A stretch of DNA of 64,000 nt from Triplophysa rosa (lineage: Eukaryota > Chordata > Actinopteri > Cypriniformes > Nemacheilidae): assembly GCF_024868665.1 (NCBI RefSeq), contig NC_079910.1, positions 13,454,902-13,518,901 of the forward strand, given 5' to 3'. The position numbers and the translations under genes were made by a program. Shown piece by piece: positions 33,337 through 45,449 of the stretch (positions are counted from its first letter, which is position 1; the number at the start of each line of letters is the position of its first letter). The notes beneath the pieces were generated by a model. The model saw only the letters and a program-made list of their open reading frames with translations, ran no database searches and had not been told where the DNA came from.

Positions 33337-33875
33337 TCAGTACCTATAGAGTAGTATTGCATACTTCGTATCTTCGAAGAGTATTTAGTTTGATCACATT
33401 TATAAAAGATAGATACAGCTGTACGATTATTTCCGAAAGCATACGGGGGGGGGGTGGGGTGAACAAAACACAGACATCAGTTTCACTCACCGCCTGCGGT
33501 TCATGTCCGGCATCTTTTAGCACAAACAAACACCTGAACTTCGCGAACGTATGCTCTGTCTCTCTCTCTCTCTCTCTCCTGCACACAAGTGAAAGTGACG
33601 TCTGCGCGTGCTCCTTCTCCTGCTCTCCTTGCTGCCGCGTGGGCATGCCGTGTGCTTTTCCGGAAGAATTGTCCAATAAGGGACTAAGAAAAATTGTTAA
33701 GAAACGGTTTTATATGTTCGAAAAAAAACTTTCCGAAACCTGTACGATTGCTGGGGGAGTGTATCGAGCACAGAAATACTACATAATATGCCCAACTCGT
33801 TTTTTGACAAGTTGACCATTTTAAGCATGAGAAGACTGCACGTTTAACATTGTAAAGAAGTCAGAATGCATGACA
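33337..33875 (+). repeat. repeat family 4, copy 2
   Basis: Second copy of the repeat at 24983-25665, without the hAT insertion: ACCTATAGAGTAG is continuous at 33343. A G-run of about nine bases lies near 33446. The 217-codon plus frame across it starts in the adjoining SINE and is not conserved in copy 1. Confidence 0.75.
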
Positions 33876-35134
33876 CACCGTTGCACCACCCCTACGCGCG
33901 CAGCCGGAATGCTGCATCATACAACGCGCAAAATACTGAATTGAGTTCTCTTTCATGTCTTCTTACTCTTAAAGGTCTCTGCATACTACATTCGAAATTG
34001 AAAAACGACCGTCTGTGACCTGATTTCGAACTAAATCTGGTCCAAACGACAATTCGTTTCACTAGTTCGCCGCAGCAAACCAAACAGAACTCTCCGGGAA
34101 AGTTTGTGTCGGCCGGTAAACAACCTCGAGCCACCATTGGTCCATGGCCATTACGTAATAGGTGGGTGTGTTATGTAGCGCCGCCTGGTCTGTGTCATTT
34201 TATTTACCATCTGCTTTTCCTCTTTTGCTTGTCTCTTTCCTTTAGAAAAAACAAACACACAGCTATGCGCTTGCGATAACGCTCATTCGTCATTGCAGAC
34301 ATCTTTATTGTTTGTGTGGCCATGTGCGCAGAGGCTATTTGCATACGTCATGTAAACCCCGCCTCCAGAAACAAAGGGGTGTTGGATTGTTCGAAAACAC
34401 TATACCGTCTCTCAACGTTTTCGAGCTTCGTTTTACCCCCAAACGCAGAACGAAAGTGCAATTCACCTGGACTATGCCGAGCCCTTTAATCTGATATATC
34501 GACACAAAATTATGCCAAAATGCCATTATTACTAAGTATACTTGTAAAAAGTAATAAATTATGTCTAATGGGAACAAAACACATGTGGAAACAAAATGCA
34601 TGTTACATTATATTAGATCCGTGCTTCTCTTAAAGGGGCAGCAGCATAATAAACGTCTCAGTTTTGTTCATCAAATAACAAAGAACGAAGACAAAAAACA
34701 CTCACTGCTCTTCACTGATTAAATTATAACTTGAGTAAGGTTAAATCAATATTATATTTAATACAGTGAAGACTATAAAGTATTTACAGTATTTAATTTC
34801 TGTACCTGATAAATACTATTATAAGACCAATCTAAAACACCTGAAATGCACTGATTATTTGTATGTTTGCGTTATTACATTTATCTGTGTTATTGCACAT
34901 CCTTTGATTACTTGATCTTATTTGATTACTTACTGATTAGTTGTTTTCAACAATAGTTGAAATTTTTGAGTTATAGGCTAATAGTTTTTATGGTATCATA
35001 CGCTTATTTATTAAGATTACATAGGTAATCAAACCAACAAACAAGTAACTAGATATTATTTTGGCAGGACCAGTAAAAATTGGAATCACTTGCCTGACTG
35101 GGCCAGTAGAAAAAATCCTTAGCGTTGAGCCCTG

Positions 35135-38100
35135 TTTTCTAGTTTTTGCTAAGTAACAGTGTTGAGCAAAAAAATGATGTCTAATGTTTTGAGTAACTAG
35201 CGAGTTACATACATGCTTCTATTCTGTGTATCTTTGGAGACATCATTAGCTTGAATTCATGGTTCATGAGCACAGAGAAGTGGTCAGAGGAGACAATTGT
35301 CCCAAGTGGGTGAATTAAATTATTTATCACTTGAAGCAAAGCAATTGATTCTACGAGAGACTGAGGGGAATGCTCCTATGTGCCACATGATTTTTTTTAA
35401 GTACTGTAAAGTGATGTCTGGGGAAGCATATTTGTACAATGTTTGCTTGTATGCTCCATCAGGCTGGATTAAACGATCAAAATATAAGTTGTATTGTACA
35501 AGGTGGCTTCTTATATGCACAGAAATACAAAAAGCTTGCAGGACAAAAAGCATACATTGGCTACAGTTTATATGGTATTAATATTTGTTGATACTCTTAT
35601 TTTGGTAATTATTTGAAGTCAATTATCTGGCTCGGTAAGTTATTTAAGTTGGAGTTGGAGCAGTTTTGCTCATTCTCCTTCAATTTCATCAATATTACTC
35701 TTCAACTATTCAGTCTTTTATGGGTAGATTGTAATTTGTATTGTATTGTAATTTGTGGATGGAGGAATTGGTGAGATGGCAATAAGTAGGATTTGCTGGA
35801 GCAAGACCATGGTTTGATGAGGGTTTGAAGGCAGAAAGCCAGGCTGTTATCTCCGCTGATGGCAGCTATTGACAGATCAACTTTAGCATGGATTAATTAC
35901 TGTACATGCAAAATGTCAAACTTTGTCATATTTGACTGTAAACATCACTCTACAGTAGGTCGTACCCTAGATTTATAGATAAAAACTTATAGATATCCTA
36001 ATCATCCTCAATTGTATCTTAATCATAATTCTATTACCCTATGTTTATTCTATCCATTTATCTGCAACTGTGAAATAATGTGCCACGTGTTATAATGTGC
36101 GCCACCTTGAAAATCAAAAGATGCTGGTGATGGGTGGGCTGATGGAGTCTACTATATACAGTAACATATAGAAATCAAAGAACGCGAGGTGCCCACCTGC
36201 TCAGAAATTCTGATTACAGGTGATTGCTCATAATGTTCTTCACATCTTCATGTGTTGTTCTCGACACACATCAGGAGGTATTAAGACAAGGCAGGAAGTC
36301 TCAAGACAATTTCAGGTTGTTTATGTCTTTCCTGTGCATTCGCTCAAGAAATAATTGCAATAGGCATATTGGCTTGTTTACCTGTTTGTAATTGGATGTT
36401 TATTTAATGGAGGGCTATTGTCTCAGGCTATAAACACAAATCACTTTTCTGTCATCCAGCACTGTGCTGTCTTTGTGAAACCCAATTAAACATGTTTTTC
36501 AAAACACAGTGACCAAAGCAGGATTAGTACCATGTTTTGGATCAAACTATACTGCTGGTTTTATATTTTAAAACAATATTCTGACAGTACTGTAGCTCTA
36601 GTTTGTGTAATATAGCACTTTTGAATATATTAGTTAAAGAATAAGAACATAGGCATGAATATATCAAAGTTCCCTGGAAAATATTTCCTCTCATGTTTAT
36701 AAAATAACAACCCAGTTGACTATTTTCTAGTTATCTAGTTTCTAGTTTTAGGCTTTAAGTGCTGCTTCACATGTGCATTAGGCTATGTTTTGCATATGCT
36801 GTAATTACATGCTTTGACATGACATTTTCCTCACTTGTTGACATAGTAAATGAACCATGAGAGCCCGAATTAGATTTTATCTATAAGGAACTCTTTTCAC
36901 AGAGAACTAAACCCTCATCAGCATTTTTATTGCACAGAAAGCATGCAGGACATCATACTCAGCTATGCACATTTGTCTTTCATAGTGTTACAGTAGATGT
37001 ATAAAACAATGCAAGTCTGTGACACCTCCGAATGCAGCATGCCAAAAGTAAATCATGTGGAGTTCCATTAGAATAGGTCATAAATCAGTCATTTTTTATA
37101 ACAAACAAACAGTAAATACATAAATGAATGCATGCCTCTTTACATTGTAGAAAATCATTGTACAAGGGATGGGCAATTCCCTACAAATGTCAACCTTACC
37201 ATAAAAAATAAAGTTTTTACCAAAAGGTTTTTACTATTCTGATAACACAGATTCAACATTTGGTGGTTCAAAAACCCATGTGAGGTCCCAAAGTTTTTAA
37301 AGCATTTGATTTATTTTTAGAGCATGATCCATTTTCCGGATTGTCACATCCATAACAGTCAATATTCCTCATGAATAGACACATGACAATAAAAATAAAG
37401 TGACTCTGTTATGTAAAGAGCCCCCCCTCCTCCATTTGTTGGGTATTGTTGCTTCCGGTTTGTGTATTTTAGTTCACAGAAATCCTACAAAGTTTGATAT
37501 CTCTCAGAAATGGTGTCCTTTTTTGTCACATCCATAACGCATGTTTATTTCCCTTTTTTAAAGTAGAAAACTCATGCTCAGATTTATATTTTTCTAATGT
37601 TTAGACTCTATCAACAAGCTTTTATTCAAATATAAACAGATCGTTCAGCATTTTGGTAACAAATACATTTTCTGAGCGTTTATATGGCACATCCCTAACA
37701 CAAAATGTCACGTCCATAATACTGGAATTGCCGGTTTATAACTTTAAACTCTGAGGGCTTCTGTAAAAAAGCAAAATCAAAGATACATCCCTAAATGAAA
37801 TTTCACAGATGTTCTTTGAATTTAAAGCTGTTATTCTCTGAACTTTGTAGGGTAAAAAACAGGCTTCTCCAACATTCTTGGACGTATTAATATTGCTTTT
37901 ACTAGTGAAAAACAATTCCATGACAACCTTGATCAAAAAATGCTTTTTTTTGGTTTACGTTCTGTTGATGTAAAACTTCATTTAACATAAAAAAATCCCC
38001 CCAAAAAAGTGCTCAGTGACGCACGCCTGTGAGTGCAGAACCTCCTGTACTATATTATTTTTAGCCTGTGCGTGTCATGGAGATGATGTTATCAGCGTTA

Positions 38101-39032
38101 CACCTATAGACTCTGGTCTTTTAGGTGGAACTGTGAATAGGGAAACATTGCTCTGAGTCTTCTCAAAAACGTGTTTTAGAGCATCACTGCCATGACATTC
38201 CTTTGATGTCTCTCAACCAGTCTAAGTGAGCCCACCCTTAGGGTTTGCACAAAAACATCCGTTCCTCCCGTACAGAGCTCGCACATTTTCCTGTTTCAAA
38301 TCTTTTGACTGCGTGCGATTTACAGATGAGACTTTATAGAACATTTGAATTTTTCACTGAAATTCAAGTAAATGAATTGATGCTTTCATTTCATGTTAGG
38401 TTTCATATTATTCATTTCAGCTTAGATATCTAGGCAGGAAGACCAAATTGTGATGATCAAAATTACACACAAACAATCCATTTTTTCCCTCACGCCTTAC
38501 TGGCAAAAGAAACCAATGCTCTTCAAAGGTTCACTCTCGAGTATACAAAAACATATTGACAATAATGTTTACATAGGATTTAGTGGCAATGAAGTGTCTA
38601 TGTCTGAACCCTCAAGCTTTTATTTTGTTGGAAAACTGACAAAAAAACTCATAATTTCATTGACAGCAGTAGGCCTACGTGTCTTAAGTCTAGTTTAACT
38701 TATAAGAAATGTTTTCCAATCTGTGAATATGAAAATGAAGTAAACCTTGTACATTTTGATCTGAGAATGCTTAAAGTGACTTTTCTTTCAAACTGATGGA
38801 ACTAAGATTTCATTCATCTCTTAGAAGTACAGTAGATATGTTTTTCAGTAGTGCTGTTTTGGAACCTGTTGTGTTAATTGATGGAAACGCTACTAAACGC
38901 GTGATACTTTTGCAGACAACACAGGCCAAGAGTGAGCTATTTTTAACACAAATTGGCATAACCAAATTTGAGTCATCCCAGAGGAAAATAAATCTGCTCA
39001 TTGGTTGCTTTTTCTAAGGTCAGGAGACATAG
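35135..39032. other. intergenic, no gene seen
   Basis: No exon or RNA gene could be supported; open frames stay below 95 codons without recognisable domains. The word GTCAC(A/G)TCCATAA occurs at 37343, 37525 and 37707, at an exact 182-bp spacing, with a variant at 37686. Confidence 0.5.
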
Positions 39033-39601
39033 TGTCATGGTTTGCGTGGCGGAGAACCCAATTGCAGGCGACAAGGACGTAAGGGGTTAACCAAGAATAT
39101 ATTTATTGAACAAAAACAAAAGTATAAAACAAAACACCCACGATGGGGAAAAAACCAAGGAAACAAGATAACACGAAGCAGATATGACATAGATTAACTA
39201 AGACTGGGTAAACTGAACAACACTAGACAAACGCTAAATAACAGACTTACAAAAACTCGACTTGACTTCGGAATCTTCACACTGACCACTAGACCGGACA
39301 GGAACAAGCACAAGATACAGGGTACACAGGTACAACGCAAGAGCACAGGACAATGAAACATGAGCACTATTTAAAGGGGAATACAAACGAAGGATAATTG
39401 ACGAGGGCAGGTGGGGAACATTAGACACGGCAGGGAAGCAATACAGGAAACGAGAGGGGCAGGGCCAATGACAAGACAGGAGAAAACACATGAGATGTAA
39501 AACGTAAACAACTCATGGCTTTCTCACATAAAACCTAAGGACTCTGTCCCGATTCTGCCACACGACTAGAAATTCGGAAACAAGAAGGCAGGACCGTGAC
39601 A
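39033..39601 (-). mobile_element. solo LTR
   Basis: A 569-bp unit starting TGTCA and ending TGACA, so it has TG...CA ends with short inverted repeats. The flanks CATAG (39028-39032) and TATAG (39602-39606) are a nearly perfect 5-bp duplication. On the minus strand it has a TATA-like TTTAAATAG and an AATAAA signal (39107-39102). No internal retroviral-type coding lies next to it, so it is best read as a recombined solo LTR. The superfamily is not determined. Confidence 0.75.
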
Positions 39602-40483
39602 TATAGTTGGGATTCTCCTATGTTTCTCCTATGCATTTATTTCATATTAAGTATAGTGTAAATGTATTAACATATTTATTGACATGACTTACTGATATAA
39701 ATTATAACTCAACTTTATTTGGAGTACTATTTATACACAATACACATTTCTTCATATTAAGCCTGTGGTTAAATAAAAATGTGTTCTAATCTCACTTTTG
39801 ATTAGGATTTTATGATTTCTATCAAATTAATCTTGCAATGCAAGATATTTAAAGTGTACCTGAAGCATACTTGCAATAGTTCCACTTTAGCACAATCAAA
39901 TACATATAAATGTATCTTTTGTTGGACTACAGCATTATTTCTGCACAATTAAAGTATATTAAGTACAAAATGAGTTGTTCCAATTTAGTATACCACAAAT
40001 ACAATCGCAGTGTATTTTCATTAAGTACATAAAATGTAAATGGATTTGCAGTATACTTGGCATGAAATAAATGTATTTCAAATACAAATACATGCATTAT
40101 ACATTTCTGAATATCAAGGCTGACTCATTTAAATTTATCTTCAAAGCCCATCATTGTACATGCAGTGCATATTCCAAACAAGGAATTCAATCTGATTGAG
40201 TCAAACTGAATAATTACTGTCCAAGCTGCAAGAATGACCAAATACAAAAGCTGCAAAGTGATTTGGAGTTGTTCCCTGTGTCCCCTGTAGTTGGCTGATT
40301 CTCTTTTTGAGAAGCAGATACTAAGGCTTGGAATTCCCAGATAACTCGACAAACATTCATGAAAAGTAATGTAAAAATATAATGATATAATATATAACTA
40401 ATAAACTAAATATATGAAAATAGTAAAGAATAATAAAAATAGAATTGTCAGAATTGCATCATCTTTAGAAAATACAAGCACAT

Positions 40484-40484
<1 letters not shown>
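39602..40484. other. intergenic, no gene seen
   Basis: AT-rich; no gene or repeat recognised. Confidence 0.5.

Positions 40485-40542
<58 letters not shown>
40485..40542. repeat. (CA)n microsatellite
   Basis: About 29 CA units with one early TG interruption. Confidence 0.95.
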
Positions 40543-40545
<3 letters not shown>

Positions 40546-40986
40546 CTATATATATGATCTATCAACACTAAACTGACACGATCACTAAAATATGTCAATG
40601 CATGTATTGTGCTTGATTGAAATGGTATGGATGAATGACATAGAATCTATCTTCAACATCACGAACATCACATCATTTAAAGTTTATGAGAGTTCAATGG
40701 CTTTACAAAGTGTGCACCAATAAATAAGCCTATATTAATAGTGAAAATACGCAGAAATAAGTTATATACGCAGAAATTAATGTTATTCTTTATTTGTTGA
40801 TACAATGAAAGCTGTACAATTTAAGTGCATATGGCACATGATTTATTGTTAGAAATAGTAATGTACTGTACCATATGCTGTTATCAGGAAAAAAATAGGA
40901 TAAGTAACCATGGAGCTTTCTTTGCTGATTGGCCAACCCTGTATGGTTGGAATGGCACATTACATTTTTAATACATACTCTCTTTA

Positions 40987-41172
40987 GAAACTTTGGAGGT
41001 GATAAATCTGAGAATGTTAGAGTTTCTAGTTAAGGAGAAAAATCTGAACACAGTGTGAGATGTTACGGAGATCTCTTATGAAACTTTAGAGGAGATAAAT
41101 GTCAGAATGCTAGAGTCTCTAGCTAAGGGGAAAAGTCTGAGCACAGTGTGAGATGTTATGAAGATTTCTTGA
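40987..41172. repeat. two-copy tandem repeat, 93-bp unit
   Basis: GAAACTTTGGAGGTGATAAA at 40987 recurs as GAAACTTTAGAGGAGATAAA at 41080. The shared endings are CACAGTGTGAGATGTTA. The unit length is a multiple of three, but both copies contain the same in-frame TGA. Confidence 0.85.
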
Positions 41173-42499
41173 ATGGGTCCTGAAGTTCGGTGACATATTA
41201 ACAAACCGTATGAATACATTGAAATCTAGCGTTTGAGCTTGGTATCAGAGTCTAAATTCAAAATATTGGAGAGGCAAGTTTAGTCAAGCAACGATTCTTC
41301 TCGGTTTCTTTTGATTGTTGTCAGAGAAAAATGTACAGGCACTCTATTGTTTGTGAACTTGTACCGGAAGTTCAGTTGGGGTCACAAAAGTGTGCATGTG
41401 CAGTAACTTTTGTTTATGTTGTTAAGATGAAACCGTCTATAGAATGTTTCTGATTGCCTGGCCTGCTTCTATGTTTCCTGTTGTCTGATTTGAATGCCGG
41501 TGCTTTTGTGTAATCAATACCTATTTATCCATAGAATAAATCTATCAGCCACATGGCAGTGAGTAGGCCTACTATGTAAAAACCGAAATCAATGTGCAAC
41601 ATTCAGCTATGGTTTTCACATGTTGTGTTTTATTCAAGCCAGCAGTCAAAAGGTACACATTCAAATATATTGCTTTGTTCTTTTTTTTACAAGGTGGCAG
41701 GCCAGGTGGTGCGGACCCTCGCTGTGCCCCTTTTATTTTCACTTGTCTGCTGCATATGTGCGCATCTTTCATGTGAAGTCGGAAGGAGAGCTGCAACAGT
41801 AATGATAGCACATGACTGTTCCATTCAGGTTTCATTGATTTTGAAGATGAATAAGGAAGATGAACGGAACAGGGGGTTTTCAGGGATCTGATGTTTTGAT
41901 GTAGGGAGTGACAGAAGCTGACAGCTGCATCGGCTTCTCTTTAAGCACTAGGAAGTAATGACAGTATAACCTTTAACCGTGATGCAGGTTGAGCGGAGGA
42001 GTTTGTGACAGCAGCGGAGGGTTGTTCGGTCTTGTTAATGCTAGACTTCAGGTGATGAATCGGCATACATGTTGAGGTCAGAGAGAAGGGTTGAGATATT
42101 ATTCAAAACAGAAAGATTATGTAATAACATGGGGAACCAAAGGATTTGTTTTGTATGGTGTAGTGTAGTTGCCCAAGCCTAGATTCCCATGATGCAACGG
42201 TAGACGGAGGGCAAATCATCCCAGCTGACTTCATAGGAGCCGAAATGCACTGATCTAGAAATGCCCATCTCTACCTTTACCCTTCTTCGAGGAGATACAC
42301 TGGTCAGAAGACATTGTGTTAACTGACTTCCAACATAATACAACATGAAGAGTGATTGAACAGTGTAATGGGAATATTTTTTTCCCTATCGCTGACTCAA
42401 ACATATTAACATTAACATTAATAAACACCAGGAAGAGGTGCAGGCTGTGAAAATTATGCCGAAAACCATCGTATTTGTGTTTTATATTTGACGTGAGAG
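41173..42499. other. intergenic, no gene seen
   Basis: Overlapping small frames near 41572-41891 lack any recognisable domain. Confidence 0.5.
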
Positions 42500-42722
42500 T
42501 TAAAGGCGGGGTGTCCGATTTCTCTTAGCCGTTGTTGATGTTCAAATCACCAAAACAGACACACCCCTACCCCAATCTTTCGCTTTCGTCAGCGCTCGGC
42601 TCGGCTAATGTCCGTCCTGTGCACTGTGCACCTTACTGCTGATTGGCTACAAGGTTGTTTTGGTACTCGGCCCGACTCAGTTGTCTAAAGCGTAATTCGG
42701 AAATCGGTTACCCCGCCTTTAA
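42500..42722. mobile_element. TTAA-flanked MITE, GGCGGGGT ends
   Basis: TTAAAGGCGGGGTGTCCGAT on the left and the inverted ATCGGTTACCCCGCCTTTAA on the right, with TTAA at each end. 223 bp and non-coding, suggesting a piggyBac- or Kolobok-like mobiliser. Confidence 0.85.
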
Positions 42723-43349
42723 TTCATCCAAGACTTGTGCTCATATCAACATAAAAGTTGATTTAAGCTGTACATGAGAATCGCTAAAATGACTCAATAT
42801 ATTTTGAGATAAAAGTCTTGTTAATGATTTTTTGTTTTGTTCAAGTTATTTAAAGCAACAATTTTTCAATAACAGATAAATATGTAAAAGGAAGTGTTTT
42901 AAAGAGGGCTAAAGACACACTAAATGAACATGATAATAAACAGCTGGCTGATGTTTCCATTTGATGGCATGACATGGTTAGATGCAGAAGGTAAATATAA
43001 TATATTAAGTTGGGTGTCCACCTTAGAGATAATCACCATATTTATAATGGAACCATTATATTTAAAATATTAGCCTGTATTAATCACATAATATCATAAA
43101 ATATTATTTAATGTTAATACTGTAAATCTATATTAAATTATTATGAGATCTCCAATGCTTTCAAAATCTTTACTTTTTTAAATAAAAGTTTTTTTTTGTG
43201 ACATTAACATATTTTAATAACAGTATATTTGTTGAATAAAAATGAATTGATTAATTTATAGAAAAAAGTGATTGTTTTAGTATTTACTCTTAAACATTAT
43301 TACAACCATATTATTTTATGTAACGTATTTGTATCAATACTGTGTGCCT
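42651..43349. repeat. block A of a 0.7-kb local duplication
   Basis: By eye, identical to 45450-46121 except for one T/C difference (TGAATAAAAATG versus TGAACAAAAATG) and a 27-bp segment. That segment includes the right TIR of the MITE and is absent from the second copy between two AATTC words. Confidence 0.97.
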
Positions 43350-43382
43350 TTTACCTCCCCCACACCCCCATCATATTATATA

Positions 43383-43632
43383 GGGGCAGTTGTGGCCTAA
43401 TGGTTAGAGAGTTGGACTCATGACCAGAAGGTTGCCGGTTCGATTCCCAGGGCCGGCGGGTAACAACTGAGGTGCCCTTGAGCAAGGCACCTTACCCCTA
43501 CTTGCTCCCTGGGCGCTGTAGTGATAGCTGCCCACTGCTCCGGGGGTACGTGTGTTCACTACTCTCTGGATGGGTTAAATGCAGAGGTCACATTTCGTTG
43601 CCTTGTACATGTGCAATGACAATAAATTGAAT
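43383..43632 (+). mobile_element. tRNA-derived SINE, copy C
   Basis: Full-length copy: GGGGCAGTTGTGGCCTAATGG, B box GGTTCGATTCC near 43438, core GAGGTGCCCTTGAGCAAGG. Its 3' end differs from copies A and B: CCTTGTACATGTGCAATGAC followed by AATAAATTGAATC, a LINE-type tail. Confidence 0.92.
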
Positions 43633-44056
43633 CTAAATATTATACATTTATACGATTTGAAACAAAATTAACCACTTATTTATTTTCACACAACATATGT
43701 TGCTCCATAAATGTTTAATACAAACGTCAATTATTTTCTGCAACCATAAGATATGGGTGCAGTGAAAAGCAAATTGTTTTTTAAGGATGGTTTCCCTGAT
43801 GGAGGGAACGAGACGTTGTGTCGAGCCGACAGATGGGGTTCGCTCTTGAGAACCTATCAACTTCTGACTAGTTTAGAAAAGGCCAATGAAATTGGCGAAT
43901 GAGATTTGCATGCTGGACTCCGCCCCTGGATATCCGGGTATAAAAGGGAGACGGCGTGCTGCATTCATTCACCTTTTGGTCTGAGGAGCCTGAGCATCCC
44001 TCGACCGCTGCGGCGGGCGGCCAGCGTTGCAGCAAGAAGGACACAACGTCTCGTTC

Positions 44057-44130
44057 CCTCCATCAGGGAACTGAGGTTACATCCATAACAAAGACGTTCC
44101 CTTTCTGTCGGTCTCTCGACGTTGTGTCGA
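44057..44130. repeat. DIRS copy 2 internal complementary region
   Basis: CTCGTTCCCTCCATCAGGGA then GAGGTTACATCCATAACAAAG is the inverse of a left terminus. ACGTTCCCTTTCTGTCGGTC then TCTCGACGTTGTGTCGAG is the inverse of the right terminus. It predicts a left extension (GTTATGGATGTAACC) that is missing at 43790, so the left end is truncated. Confidence 0.8.
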
Positions 44131-44802
44131 GCCGACAGATGGGGTTCCTATGGAAAATGCCACAGCGCTGTGCCGCGTCACAATCTCTAGCGGAGCGACG
44201 CTGACTGGCCTGGGCGAGTCAGACGTGAGCGCTAGCGCGAAATTGTAACCGTCCAGTGGAGAGGTAGGGGGTCCCAGAGCTTTTGAAGAAGAGGTGGGAA
44301 GCCCCTGCCACCGGCAGTCACGGGCAGAGGCCTTGATTCTCTAACAGCGAGAAGCCGCCCGGCACCGTAAGGGCCACCGGGTAAGCATTATTCCCCCTGG
44401 GGGAAAAACGCTACAGAGACCACTACCTACCATAGGGAGGCATTAGTGGAGACACCACATGGTCTCACCATCAGGGGAGAACTCATGGGAAAATGTGCGG
44501 AATGAAGCAGTTAACCGCAAGGTGGAGGTCCACCTAGGGAGGTCATGGGTTGGCGAGGTGGGAACCATTCATGAGGATACATCAGACGGAACCGCCCACG
44601 GGGGGGGGGGGCTACCACGTCTGGAGCACTAGGTTAGAGGAGCACTATTAGAGCTATGTGGTAGATAACACAACTGTTCCCCGGCCTAAGGGGCAGGGCT
44701 GCTCTGCCCAGCCTGCCCCCAGGAAGGTGCTTAGTGATGGATGGAATGCCTGTTCTTTACCCAGTGGGGAAAGAAGGGAGGCGTAAATAGCCGCTGATCC
44801 CC

Positions 44803-45443
44803 CTAGAGGAAGGGGGAAGGGCTTTCGCAGGCATACACCCTACCGGCTGCCGGTCCTACATGTTGCCCTGCAGGACGCGGGCTGACACCGGTCCCACGCG
44901 TAGGTATTAGAACCTCGCGAAGGTGTTGGGCGTAGATCAACCCGCAGCTCTGCAGATGTCTGCCAGAGAGGCGCCCTGAGCCAGTGCCCATGAGGAGTGT
45001 GCCTCACTCCTAACGGGCAGGGGCGATCTTGAGATCGGTATATCGTAGTGACGGCATCCACGATCCAGTGCGCCAGCCTCTGTTTGGAGACAGCCTTCCC
45101 CTTCTGCTGACCTCCAAAACAGACAAAGAGCTGCTCAGAGCTTCTGAAGCTCTGCGTGCGGTCCAAGTAGAGGCATACTAGACACAACACGGATGGGGTT
45201 GGGTTTTCCTCCCCGGTGGGGAGCGCCTGCAGGTTCACCACCTAGTCTCTAGGGGGAGTGGTGGGAACTTTGGGCACGTAGCCGGGCCGGGGTCTCAGGA
45301 TAACGTGAGAATCACCGGGCCCGAGTTCTAGGCAATCTGTGGACACGGAGGGTGCTTGTAGGTCCCCTACCCTCTTGGAGGTGAGCGCCATCAGGAGAGC
45401 TGTCTTTATCGTGAGGTGAGAAAGACCGCAGCTCCAGGACTCG
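44803..45443 (-). pseudogene. DIRS tyrosine recombinase, C-terminal half
   Basis: The main minus frame (44840-45241) reads MVNLQALPTGEENPTPSVLC, then LYLDRTQSFRSSEQLFVCFG, GQQKGKAVSKQRLAHWIVDA and CPLGVRHT. A frameshift just after CPLGVR takes the catalytic His/Arg and Tyr region out of phase; frame 44803-44991 continues part of it. This part is deleted in copy 1. The high-coordinate side stops at the N6 gap. Confidence 0.78.
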
Positions 45444-45449
45444 NNNNNN
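45444..45449. other. assembly gap (N6)
   Basis: Six unknown bases. The sequence to the left is DIRS; the sequence directly to the right is the duplicated flank. Confidence 0.99.

Larger units (their letters stand above)
32309..35134. mobile_element. CAGGGCTC DNA element with nested insertions
   Basis: The left end CAGGGCTCGACATAAAGGAC and the reverse complement of the right end, CAGGGCTCAACGCTAAGGAT, form inverted termini. GGGCCAG words follow each. The flanking bases do not give a clear 8-bp duplication (left ATATTTCT, right TTTTCTAG). The two ends could therefore belong to one 2.8-kb element or to separate copies. The interior holds a SINE, a hAT MITE and a family 4 repeat. No transposase was recognised. 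Confidence 0.5.

Noticed and set aside
33162..33815. 217-codon plus-strand frame
   Set aside because: Runs from a SINE into repeat family 4, is not kept in the second copy at 24983, and has no recognisable domain.
32309..35134. hAT classification of the CAGGGCTC element
   Set aside because: The flanking 8-mers do not match, so the class was left open.
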